A DNA stretch of 64,000 bases from Gnetum montanum (taxonomy: Eukaryota; Streptophyta; Gnetopsida; Gnetales; Gnetaceae). Below the pieces are notes generated by a model. It was given only the letters and a program-made list of their open reading frames with translations, ran no database searches and was not told where the DNA came from. This document shows, one piece after another, positions 25,101 through 35,492 of this stretch (positions within the stretch are counted from its first letter, which is position 1; each line of letters begins with the position of its first letter). A program made the translations under genes and the position numbers. Where the stretch lies: NCBI GenBank assembly GCA_015680685.1, contig MNCI01035354.1:428324-492323 (forward strand), in the 5' to 3' direction.

Positions 25101-25500
25101 GTTCCATGCATCACATGTAGTGATACAGGGTGTGGTTGCGTGTAGGAATGTTCAACATTACCTACATGCAACTAGTGTGCCCAAGAAGTTAACATACAAA
25201 AATTCCTATATATAGCAAACACACAACAAGAAGACACCCCATGGTTGATAGCTGATCCAAAGAGCAACTCACCAATGTGCATGGAACCAACTAGGGGAAC
25301 AACTTGCACTCACATTTAAAGCATAGATACACTGGATCAAGAGCATCGCCAACTTCCAACCCTTAACCTTAAAACATCAATTGGGAGAAGTTGGACACTT
25401 CTAAAAAAATACAAACAAGCACTCATTATTTCAGATCTCTTCCTTTCAATTCATTCATCGGGGAGATGGCCACCTATGCTGATCATTTGAGACCCTCAAT
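22114..25500 (+). pseudogene. gag-protease polyprotein of E4 (decayed)
   Basis: The ATG of the family is ATT here (22114). N-terminal gag to 22550; His/Arg/Ser linker (22676-23000); capsid-like domain (about 23100-23560); an open stretch 23569-24099 with LLEQVAKEEGEL-type helix, Lys-rich segment and the patch CEICQYDHPKGCC (about 23950-23990); Pro/Gln/Tyr-rich region (24060-24470); retropepsin-like domain (about 24700-25145) with intact active site DSG at 24774-24782 and PIIMGRAWLST. Stops mostly replace Trp, Gln or Arg codons. The following sequence goes straight into the 3' region with no reverse transcriptase. Confidence 0.82.
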
Positions 25501-27356
25501 TCATTTTTAATTTTTTTTTACACATTTTTGTTTTACAAATTTTTTTTAACTTTTCTTGTTTTAGTTTTGCAACATCATTCATACCTTTTCATTTCTTTGT
25601 GTGTTTCTTTATTTTATTAGGATTGTCACCTAATAAGTGCTCTTGATGGTAGTATGAATTGTATTCCATTGATTGCCAATGTTTGATTTTTACCTTTGAG
25701 TTATGATGTTGATACTAAGGTATGGTTCTTTTTATATAATAGGCAATGAGTCCCTGTCATCCATGCATTCATAAATTTCTATGGTCTCTCTTGGCTTGGA
25801 AGTGTGTAGTCCCCTTCTTTAAATAATAAGAACTATCAATGAATCGATGACTGAGCATTTCTCAAACTATGGAAGGACTCAAGGATTGAAAAGGGTGTGA
25901 ATTTAAGGGGATTTGATGCATTTGTGTTAACCATTCTTTTGGGTGCTTGAATTTTTTCTTCTTGGGTTTTCCTTACCATTCTAATGTTGCTCCATTATCA
26001 AGAAGCTGAGCTAATAAAAAAAATAAGTCTTTGCATGGTGTGGTTCTCACGCAAAAACATAAAAAAATAGTGAGAATTCAAAGCACATCCCTTAGAAAAA
26101 ATAATCATCTGGGCTACAAGCATTTGTTATGGAACTAAATAAAAATGTTCCCTCTAACTAAGGCCCTTTCTTGCTTCCTACTTTCTCCTTTCTCATTTCG
26201 TCAAAATGGTGGTGAATTTTTGGTAGAGGCATTCTTGTTACTTCAGGTGGATGGATTGGCCAAATGTATTAATGTGAAGTCACTAAATGTGGATTGTTTG
26301 AGGCCAGATTTGGAATGAATTCTACTCAGTCACATTAACCTTGAAATATAGAAGGGGTTTGTACACCACCTTGTTCTTGAGATTCCATTCCATTCTCTCC
26401 TTCCCATCCTTCCTTCTCCATTTTCACCTCATTGCTGGTTGTGTCAATAGTTCATATTTTGGTTAATGCATTGTTTACTTTTTGGTAAACTCTTGTGGTT
26501 AAGAATTTAACTCTTGCTTCCAAATGACATTTCTAGGGCCTACGGACTCTTTAAATGTGGGATTGTTAGGGCATTAAGGACATGAGCCTGCTTTGGGGAG
26601 GACCCACTAGCATTCCTATTTGATGCATCTATTAATTTCTTTCCCTCAAAACATTTCAATAATCACCATTTATTTTGTTCATCTCCATCTTTGACATCCA
26701 TTTTATCGACATTTCCGTTGTTTCTTTTTCTCCATCTCTCTTATTCCTTATCTTTTTCCATTCTATCGCTACCAGAGGTTCACTCTCAGTCATGGGGGTC
26801 CTGGTCCAATTTTTTTTATTTTCTCTAAACCCCTACGCTACCCCTACACCTTGGGTAGCCACCAGTATTATATCTCCAGATCCGCATTAGCCATATCACA
26901 ACTCAACCAATGGACCTTACACTAAGGCAAGGTATTAATTGCATTGTGATTCATTTACCCTTGCTAATATAGGACTGTGTTGTGTGTGCAGATGGCAATC
27001 ATACAATAATAGATTGGATCTAGAGGGAACACTTCGAATGGACTGGTGCTGGAGCAGTTATGCAAGGAACGAGATTGATGACGTGCTTATGGATGGACAA
27101 TGAAAGGTGCAATCTTGGCATCGGTAGCAACAAACTTCTTCTTTTCTCTCTCTCTTCTCTCTTCTCTCTCAGCTACCAAATAAGGCTAGATGTCAAATGT
27201 GTATAGTGTTCACTCTTGTTGTCATGAACACTAGTTTATCATGTATTGTAATGGTGATCCGTTCACATGTCATCCCATTCACCACTAGTTTCATTTCATT
27301 CAATAATACCATACCTTCCCAATATTTTGTAAGGAACTCGATGATGAGTTTTCATT
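25500..27356 (+). other. Non-coding 3' region of E4
   Basis: T-rich run (25505-25560), CAGTCATGGGGG-type site at 26787, intron-like 60-bp segment at 26932-26991, CT-rich tract ending CTCTCTCAG (about 27140-27171). No open frame is conserved across E1, E4, E5 and E6. Confidence 0.7.
26932..26991 (+). other. 60-bp GT...AG intron-like segment in E4
   Basis: After GGCAAG, starts GTATTAATTGC and ends GTGTGTGCAG before ATGGCAATC. Borders and length equal those in E1 and E6. Confidence 0.5.
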
Positions 27357-27370
27357 CAGTCATGGGGGTA
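27357..27370 (+). other. Polypurine-type plus-strand primer of E4
   Basis: CAGTCATGGGGGTA directly before the 3' LTR. Confidence 0.75.
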
Positions 27371-28164
27371 TGATGAGCTGCAATATCGTGTCTACCCCTA
27401 TGATGTCACGTACATGATATTGTAGCCCATCGTCAGTTCTATAAATCAGAGGTAGATTTCCCTTGTTTCTCCATCTAGATCTAGAGCCTTAACTAAACTC
27501 TAGCAGTTTTACCATTCTAGAGATAGAGTAATTTCCATGTGCCCGTAGTAGGAGTCTCAAAGTGAATAGATCTTTATTCAAGAAAATTATACCTGAGCAC
27601 ACATTTGTGTACAGAAATAAAGACGAACTTTCTGATAAACCTTGTAGCATGTGGACTAAGCTAAATAGGATTTAATTATTGTAAATTTTTAACTACTTTC
27701 CTAGAGAATTAAATCTCTCTTAACCCTAAACTCTCCTAGTTAAGTGCATTTAGTATGACCACTTCGAGCATGTGTGTAACACTTGGTAACCTAGTAACGA
27801 GTAGCGTTTGGTAATCCCAGCAACGTTGCACTGGTTCAGGGTGTGTGCAGCAAGTGGGAATAGATACTGGTGCTAGGACAATTAGAATGTAGTTAATGAA
27901 TAGTTAATGAAAGTTAGTTACTTAGTCTCTTCACCCTTCCTCATTAGCATAGGCGTTAAAAATAGAAAAGATATAAAAATCACATACCTCAAACTTACTT
28001 AACCATACAACCATGACAATACAAGTAAGTTTGGGAAGACAACGATTGATTAACCTTAAGTGTTCCATAAGGCGCGTAAGCACTTAGACCTTGGAGTTCA
28101 AACGGATCGTGCATTAGATGCTCGTATTTGTATGGTTGAGTGTAGGGGTACCTCCCACTCATCA
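27371..28164 (+). repeat. 3' LTR of E4 (794 bp)
   Basis: TGATGAGCTGCAATATCG...CTCATCA. Close to the 5' LTR over R and U5, with fewer U3 repeats. TATA-like TTCTATAAATCAGAGG near 27436. Confidence 0.93.
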
Positions 28165-28169
28165 GACAT
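28165..28169 (+). other. Target-site duplication of E4, right copy (GACAT)
   Basis: Exact match to 21128-21132. Confidence 0.93.
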
Positions 28170-29711
28170 GAACAATATCCCAAGATTTGAAGGGGGATAT
28201 AACTCTAATCTGCAGAATCATCTATAAGTTTTTCATGATGCCTAGACCTTACAGAACATTGAAAATGATTGGCAAAAACTCAACCTATTCCCTAGGACAC
28301 TCATCAAGGAAGCATAGAGCTAGTACTAGTCCTTAAAGTTGGATTCTATTCATAGATGGAGTACCATGTTAGAGCTATTTAATGACAAATATTAGATGTA
28401 CTCCATAGTGTGTAATCTAAGAAGGCAAATCCAAGGTTGAAAATAGGGAACACATGAACTCTTGGATGCCACCATCGATAGATATTATTCTCTATTACAT
28501 TAATGCCCTAGCCATGGTTATTCTCAAAGGAAACAACTCTGCCACATCATAGATGAGCTCAAAGCAAAAACTAGAAGAACTCTTGGGATTTATGCTTAAG
28601 GAAGACTATCCAAATTGAAATCTCATCAGATACAAAGGCTGATAGAGTGGGTAGCAAAAGAAAAAGGTGATTTGTAGAAAAGGGGAAGTGAAAAAGAGTA
28701 TAATAGGGATACTTCCATAAGGACAAGGGAGGTCTGATTTTGTGAAGAGGAGGATGCACCACTTGACGAGGTGATAAATAGGAAAACCTTACCCATTCAA
28801 AAATTTGTTTCTATTATTTTGGCAAAGGTTGATAAATAATGGAACTCTTTGGAGGTTCCAAACTACTATTAAGATTGATGAGGAATACAAAGAGCAAAAT
28901 AGTGATCGTAACCATAAGAGGCAGAAGAAAGCCAAATGTGCTTATCAAAGAGGTAAGGACAAAGTTGTTGTAGTAGAGGAAGTTGTGAAAATAAACTCTG
29001 ATGCTGATATTGGTTGTGACATTTTTCATTATGAGCATCTAAAGGGATGTTGTCCTATGGTGTCACACCTACAAGAGTTTGGGATGTACATTTTAAATCC
29101 ACAACTAGCAAAAAGGAAAGCACCCAAATGATTACCATACCCTCAAGGCAATTCCACTAGCAAAAACATGCTTAATATCCAAGTGAAGCTCCACCACAAC
29201 CATATGAGAAATACCGCAGTGGCACAAACCATAATTGTGGGAAATGCCACCACCAAAACAATAGTACCATTATAGATAACCAAATCCATATGGGTACTAT
29301 GTTCAACAACTTATATCTCCACAAAGTTCTGCCAACCACACATCATTTCAAAATCACTATTACCCTATAGAGTATCATCAAAATAATTCACCATCTACTC
29401 AACGAAAACAGCCATATCCATTCCATCCTCTACATCTATTTGCACACATTCCTTTGCCCTCTACCTAGTTACCTCCTACTCTGTCCATGTAGAATGAAAT
29501 TCCTCCATAGCCATAGCAATGAAATGTTGTAAGGGTTGTGCATTCACAACCAACTTTCCAGCTAATTGGTTCAAATAATTGATCCAAAAAATGACCTTTT
29601 TTAAAATCCAATAGTCCTCCCAAACCATCACAACCTCATGCCATTGGTCACCTTGCATCCCAAACACCCTCATCCTCTACATCAAACACATTTGAAAATC
29701 CTTCAAATTAA
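28170..29711 (+). pseudogene. gag of E3, second part (decayed)
   Basis: Resumes in the capsid-like domain at the family phrase MNNIPRFEGGY. The Lys-rich helix and the Cys/His patch (GCDIFHYEHLKGCC, about 29010-29060) follow; the second Cys of the pair is Phe here. Ends in the Pro/Gln-rich region. Stops and a few frameshifts throughout. Confidence 0.75.
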
Positions 29712-30214
29712 ATGTTCACTTGGATCCACACTGTGATGTTAACTCATGTTGTTTCCGATTGGATCAAGGTTAGCAACCTTCCCATGAAAATATCTGACCT
29801 AGGAAGTCCTCTTATTTACTTACAAATCACTGGACATGAGCCCTGCAAGGCTCTTCTTGATTCTGGTTTCAATGTCAATCTCATCTCCCATGACATGTAC
29901 AAGGCCTAGAACCTACCACCTCTTAAGAAGAGCAACATCCATTTGAAATTAGTAGATTAGTCAATCACTATTCCTTTGGGGTTAGTGGAGGATATTGTGA
30001 TTACAATTTGTGTGAGGACATAGTGATCAATATTAACAACTATAAAGGTAACTTCCCCATCATTATGGGAATGGCATGGTTAAGCATGGTTGATGTACAA
30101 ATGAGCATAAGGAAACTCTCCTTGCAAATCTCCAAGGAGAATAAATTTGGAAGGCTAGAGAAGAAGCATGTTCCATTCATCATGTACAGAAATAATGGGT
30201 TCCATTATGTGTAA
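29712..30214 (+). pseudogene. Retropepsin-like protease of E3
   Basis: Aspartic protease that would cut Gag-Pol. Active site DSG intact at 29859-29867 (in ALLDSGFNVNLIS); family phrase PIIMGMAWLSM at about 30055-30085. Two stops interrupt it and the part around 29990-30030 is rearranged compared with E4 and E6. Confidence 0.75.
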
Positions 30215-30469
30215 AATATCTAGTTTATCAAGAGTACACACATTAAATCATGTATTCAATAGGCACAAGAAATAGATATTCAAAGATGCATGTACGTAGT
30301 AGCCACAAAACAAGAGGGCAACTAGTGGCTAATAGTTGATTCTAACAGTAGCACATTATGCATGGAACTAACTGAGAGCCTAACATGTGCTTATGTCAAA
30401 GGCATAGATGAACTTAAGCAAGTTCATCACCAACTCTTTGATGATGAAAATGATGATACCTATTGGGGA

Positions 30470-31480
30470 GAGTTGGAAATCCCTGAAAATTTCAAATAGA
30501 AGCCCGTTGAGTTAAAAAATCTACTAGCCAGCATGAAGTATGCATTTTCGACCAATGGCAAGCTGGTTATCATCAATGCCAAAATTAATCCTAAACAAAA
30601 GGAAAAGTTGTTGCAAGTCATCAAAAAATGGCCAACAACCTTTGCTTGGTCATATCTTGAGCTAGCTAGAATTGATCCACGAATATGCCAACATAGCATT
30701 TACACCAATCCATCCATAAAGCCAAGAAGGTGGCCACAAAGGTGACTGAACCTTAAATTGAAGTAGATCTCCAAGGAGGAAATAGAATAACTTCTCAAGG
30801 TGGGGTTCATCTATTCCATCATGGATAGTGAGTGGGTCAAGCCACTCGTAATTATATCCAAAAAAGGTGGAAAGTGGTGACTCTGCATTAACATTAGGTT
30901 GTTGAATATGGTAACATTTAAATATCCTTTTCCATTGCCATTTGTAAACAAAGTATTGAACACTATTTCTAGGCATTGTTATTATAGCTTCTTGGATGGT
31001 TATAGTCGCTATAACCAAATCTATATTGCAATAGAATATCAAGCCAAGACAACATTCACTAGCCCCTAGGGAACTTTTACATATTGTAAGATGTTGTTTG
31101 GTTTGTGTAATACCCCTAGAACATTTCAACACTTGGTCCTTTGTATCTTCCAATAGCAGATTGGTAGCAAGGTAAAAGCCTTTATGGATGAATTCTCTAC
31201 CTATGGGGCTACATTTGAGCAAGCCCTAGATCATCTTGAGCAGGTTCTAAAAATAAGTGTTGAAACAAACCTTAGGCTCAATTGGGAAAAAAGCCATCTA
31301 ATGGTCCAAGAGGGCATAGTACTAGGGCACCAAATTTTAAAAAAAGGAATTGAGGTAGACCCTAAAAAGATAAGGGCCATTCAAGAAATCACATGCTAAC
31401 AAGAGATAGTTAAAGACATTTGATCATTCCTTGAACATACTGGCTACTATCGGTGATTCATAGAGAATTTCTCTATAATA
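30470..31480 (+). pseudogene. Reverse transcriptase of E3 (dead)
   Basis: Copies the element RNA into DNA. Recognised by LDGYSRYNQI (about 30990), FTYCKMLFGLCNTPRTFQ (about 31075-31130) and a VQEGIVLGHQI motif (31300-31340). The catalytic box, usually FMDD in this group, reads FMDE at 31181-31192, so the second metal-binding Asp is lost. Several stops (for example at former Trp and Arg codons) also block translation. Confidence 0.85.
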
Positions 31481-31990
31481 TTATAAAGCTATTATTCAAG
31501 TATACAAAGAACAATGCTCCATTCATCTAGACTAAGGAATGTGAACATGCATTCCAATTATTAAAAGAAAAACTCATAGAAACTCCAATTCTATGGGTGC
31601 CAGACTAGTCTAGACCATTTCACATAATAATGGATGCATCTTATTATGCCTTAGGAGTCATGCTTATGTAAATGGATGATAAAAAATGTTCATATTACAT
31701 CCATTGCATGAGCTAAAGCATTGTGGATGCAAAATTGAACTACACCATAATAGAGAAAGAATTAATGGTAGTGGTGTATGCTCTTGAAAGGTTTAGGTAC
31801 TATGTGCTTGGATATAAACTATTTGTGCACATAGACCACATTTCCATATGCTTCCTAATGAACAAGCCAATGGTGAGCCCTCGTATCATACAATGACTTA
31901 TGATCTTGCAGGAATTCAATCTTACAATGGTAAATTGGAATGGGGTTGGGAATGTGGTCACCAACCATCTTTGTTGACTAAGATGGAATA
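31481..31990 (+). pseudogene. RNase H of E3 (decayed)
   Basis: Degrades RNA in the RNA-DNA hybrid. MDASYYALGVML (about 31630-31665), then YTIIEKELMVVVYALERFRYY (about 31740-31800) and the VHIDHISICFLM segment. Order and spacing follow the Ty3/gypsy RNase H; stops are frequent. Confidence 0.8.
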
Positions 31991-32029
31991 ACAAAGAGGA
32001 GAAGAGTTTGCTCTCTAATTAGTTTCTAG

Positions 32030-33310
32030 ATGAACTCCTCTTTATAGGAGCAACAAATGATCAAGTGCCCACAGAAAAAACATGGTGCGATGGCATCCTT
32101 ACATACCTTCTCATTCAAGAGATGCCATAAGATCTAGACTTTAGAAAGAGACAATAATTCCTTCATCAAGTAAAGTACTTCAAGGAAATCAATGGACACC
32201 TTTACAAGGTGTGTGCTGATGGCCTAGTTCATTGGTGTGTCCCTAATGCAGATCAACTACGTGTTTTCTAAGATGCTCATGAAGGATCCTATGGAAGCCA
32301 TTATGCAAGGAAACACATGATCATAAAAATATTGATGGTAGGATACTATTAGCCTACAATATTCAGGGATTCCCATTAATTTGTTTGATCTTGTGAACGC
32401 TATCAATGACATGGTGGGATGGCCACTCAAATGGAGGGTCCTCAATAGTGTATTCAACCATTAGAGCCCTTTAACATATGGGGCATAGACTTCATGGGTC
32501 CCATCACATCCATGTCCAATGGAAATGTGTATATCATTGTAGAAGTCGAATATTACACCAAATGGATAGAAGTAATAGCTGTCATTGACTGTACATCAAC
32601 CACTACTACTAGATTTGTGCAACAAAATGTTGTAAATAGGTTTGGGGTGCCACATGCATTAATTTTTGACAATGGAACTCACATCACATATGCCACTTTT
32701 ATAAAGTTGATGCAATGATTGGGGTTTGAACATAAATTAACAACAACCTATCACCCCCAAGCCAATGATCAAGCAAAGGTAACTAACAAGAAAATCACAA
32801 AGATCCTAACATGGACCATAAGTAAATATAGGAATGATTGTAGCACGAAACTCAACGATGCCCTATGGGCCTACAAATCAACATGGAAACTTCCTATTGG
32901 CTACTCTCCCTACAAGTTAGTGTATGAAAAACTTCTAACACTCCTGATTCAATCCAAGCTCCATACACTCTCAATAGCCTATGATCTAAATCTTGACCTA
33001 AGTATAGCATAGAAAGAAAGAACAATCAACCTGAACGTGCTAGATAAAAACTAGTTAGTGGCTCTATCTTTGAATGAGGTGCATAAGGCATTTAACAAGC
33101 AATGCCATGACCTCAAAATATGGAAAGTGAAATTTCAACTGGGAGATAATGTTCTCTACTAGAACCCCACACACATACCTTAAAAGACAAAGTTCCAAAT
33201 GTTGTGGGAGGTACCTTATATAATTGATCAAACCTTTCCCTTTAGGGCCATGTTAATATATAAGCTTGAGAGCTCAACTAAAATGTAGTTGGTCAACATC
33301 CAACAAGTAA
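32030..33310 (+). pseudogene. Integrase of E3 (dead)
   Basis: Inserts the DNA copy into the genome. N-terminal zinc-finger region (32190-32420) has the His pair but the last Cys of CxxC is Tyr (SCERYQ). Core: first Asp in WGIDFMGP (32488-32490), second Asp in LIFDNGTH (32668-32670); the third residue, expected Glu in the QAE motif, is Lys at 32776-32778. The D-to-K spacing is 35 residues, as expected for D-35-E, so the position is secure. An in-frame stop lies between the last two. C-terminal part (33060-33310) is recognisable but broken. Confidence 0.85.
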
Positions 33311-34880
33311 AGCTTTTCCATGAACCCAAGCAAGCCAGTGCAACAACTACCTCAATGGATGGACAACCATGTTCAATCTTTTAGATCTCCTACTTCCAAC
33401 ATAGTCATGGGGGAGATAGCCATCCATGCTAACCATCCACATGACTCCTTAGTTTTTCATCTTTTTGTTTTATACATTTTTGTTTTACACTTTGTTGCTT
33501 TTTTATCCATTTTCTTGATTTTTATTTTACAACATCGTTAGTATGTTTTGCCTTTCTTGAGTATTTTATACTTTTTTATATATTTTGCTTCCTTCTATAT
33601 TTTACTTTATGTTATTTTATTTTTGTGTGTTACTTTTCATTATTTTTGGTAATAAAAGTGCTTTATTACTATAGGACATAGTACCACTATTGTTGTTTAC
33701 TAATGATGGTTTGTGCTTAATGTTGTGATTATCAATGTCTAGTTTCATTTTTCTTTGAATTCTAATGTCTGATAACTATGGCATGGTTTATTTTTCATAG
33801 AATAGGTAGTGAGTCCATGACATCCACCCATTCACCAACTCTAAGATTTTCCCTTTTTTGGAAATTTGAGATCCCTTTCATTAAATCAATTTTTAATAAA
33901 TTGATGACCTCAATAGTTTTTGGAATTGGGAAGGATTCAAAAGGTTTTTATAGGGTGTAACTTCAAGGGGACTCAATAATCTTTCTACTCTTCTACTTAC
34001 TCTAGTGCTTGAGTGTTTTCATTGACTACTTACTGTTCCATGTTCTAATAATAAGAAGTCAAATAAAGTCTTTGCATAGTGTCGTTCCCAACAAAAAAAA
34101 ACATTATGGGAATTCAAAGCACATCCTTTAGACAAATAAATGGGCTACAAGCACTAGTTATGGGACTAGAATGACATGTTACCCATGCTTGAAGATCCCC
34201 TCTAACTAAGGCCCTTTCTCACTTCCTATCTCTCTTTTCTTCTCTTTATGGAATAATGGTTGTTTTATGGGAGCACTCTTGTGGCTTGAGAGGATGGATC
34301 AATCTTAGAGTGGCAATGCAAAGTCACTAAAAGAAGTTGGTTTTGATTTGGACTAAGGATGGATCTTCCCAAGTCATTTTAAACACAAACTCCACAAGGG
34401 ACATCTTATGATCTCAATTTGGGATTCCATCCCACCTTCCATCCCACCTTCTCAATCATCCATATATGCTTCCTTAACTCACCTCACTACTAGTTTTCAT
34501 GTTATGCTTGATGTCTTATTTTGATGTGTTGGAATTCTTGGATAGATTCTTCTTGGTTGGTCCTCCACTGTTCATGATCATTAATTAACTATGGGGCCCA
34601 CGAACTTCTAAGTTGAGGTTATGTAAAGGAAAAAATGGCATGTGCCTACTATGGGAAGGATCCACTTGCATATCTTTTGGTTTGGTTAGTTAAGTTCCTT
34701 ACTTTAGACATTGCCACAATCCTATCTTTTGCATATTCCATTGTGTATCCTGCTCAATGCTCCTTAAACTTTTACTAAATTCATTCTCCAAATCATTTTC
34801 TCAATTTTCTATAATTTTTTGTGCTTCAACACCCTCTTCTACTATTCTCATCATGTTCATGGCTTTTTGGGCTTACATTT
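33311..34880 (+). other. E3 region homologous to the 3' region of gag-protease elements
   Basis: Aligns in order with about 25450-26700 of E4: AGTCATGGGGGAGATAGCC (33403), the T-rich run, TCCATGACATCCACCCATTC, CTCTAACTAAGGCCC (34200) and the GGAAGGATCCACTTGC phrase (about 34657). No ORF. The homology to E4 then stops and the extra-ORF unit begins. Confidence 0.65.
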
Positions 34881-34954
34881 GATCCCAATTTCACTAAAAA
34901 AAATCCTTGTATTTTAGAAGTTTGACCAAAGTCAATGCAAGTCAATGATAGTTG

Positions 34955-35185
34955 ACAACCACATCAACTAGGCCTAGTCAATGTAGCTAACCCCGTTAAC
35001 TAGGCCTCATTGACACATGTCAACAAAGTCATATAAATACCATTACTAACTTGAATTTTTTAACATTTTCTTCATAACAAGAGGGGAGTTTTTTTCATTT
35101 TTCAAAGCCCAAAACCTTCTAGAGCCCATAACTTCTCAACTATTTATCCAAATCACTCCGTTATTTGATTCTATAGCTATCGAAG
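34955..35185 (+). promoter_or_regulatory. U3-like internal promoter and leader exon of the extra ORF
   Basis: Repeats of AACTAGGCCT type (34966 and about 35000) followed by GACACATGTCAAC and a TATA-like CATATAAATACC (35030-35041). The same order is seen in the U3 of E3 (ACTAGGCCTTGTCGAC, then TATAAATATG). A splice-donor-like GAAG/GTAAGC ends the segment at 35185. Promoter function is inferred from layout only. Confidence 0.4.
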
Positions 35186-35492
35186 GTAAGCTCTTTATCA
35201 TGGGAACCACAAACCTTAAGGTTTGCAATGAAATTTTTTGAAAATTTTTCTAACTCCCCAAAAGGGATTAATGAATACAATAATATGAAACTATCAAATT
35301 TTGAGAGTTAACCCTTCCAACACCCTCTAGAATGACTTATTACCATTAAAACAAAAATACAATAATGATTAAAATGGATTAATCAACCATAATCACAACT
35401 TAGATAAGGGTAACTATCCTAAGGAGATAAGGTATCCCAATTTTTTCATGTTATATAACAATTGCTAACCCATGGTCATGTTGTGATTACAG
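35186..35492 (+). other. Putative intron before the extra ORF of E3
   Basis: 307 bp, starts GTAAGCTC after CGAAG and ends TGTGATTACAG before AGGGCACC. Both borders fit plant splice sites and the segment is AT-rich. Not shown to be spliced. Confidence 0.4.

Larger units (their letters stand above)
21133..28164 (+). mobile_element. E4: complete non-autonomous gag-protease element nested in E3
   Basis: 7.03 kb, plus strand. LTRs 21133-21967 and 27371-28164, internal region 5403 bp, perfect 5-bp target duplication GACAT. Carries gag and protease only. It sits in the gag of E3, so E4 is younger than E3. This is the only gag-protease copy in the window with both LTRs and an exact duplication. Confidence 0.95.

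Noticed and set aside
33311-33541. Possible env-like ORF directly after integrase
   Set aside because: The 73-codon frame has a hydrophobic end but is T-rich non-coding sequence that matches the 3' region of the gag-protease elements.
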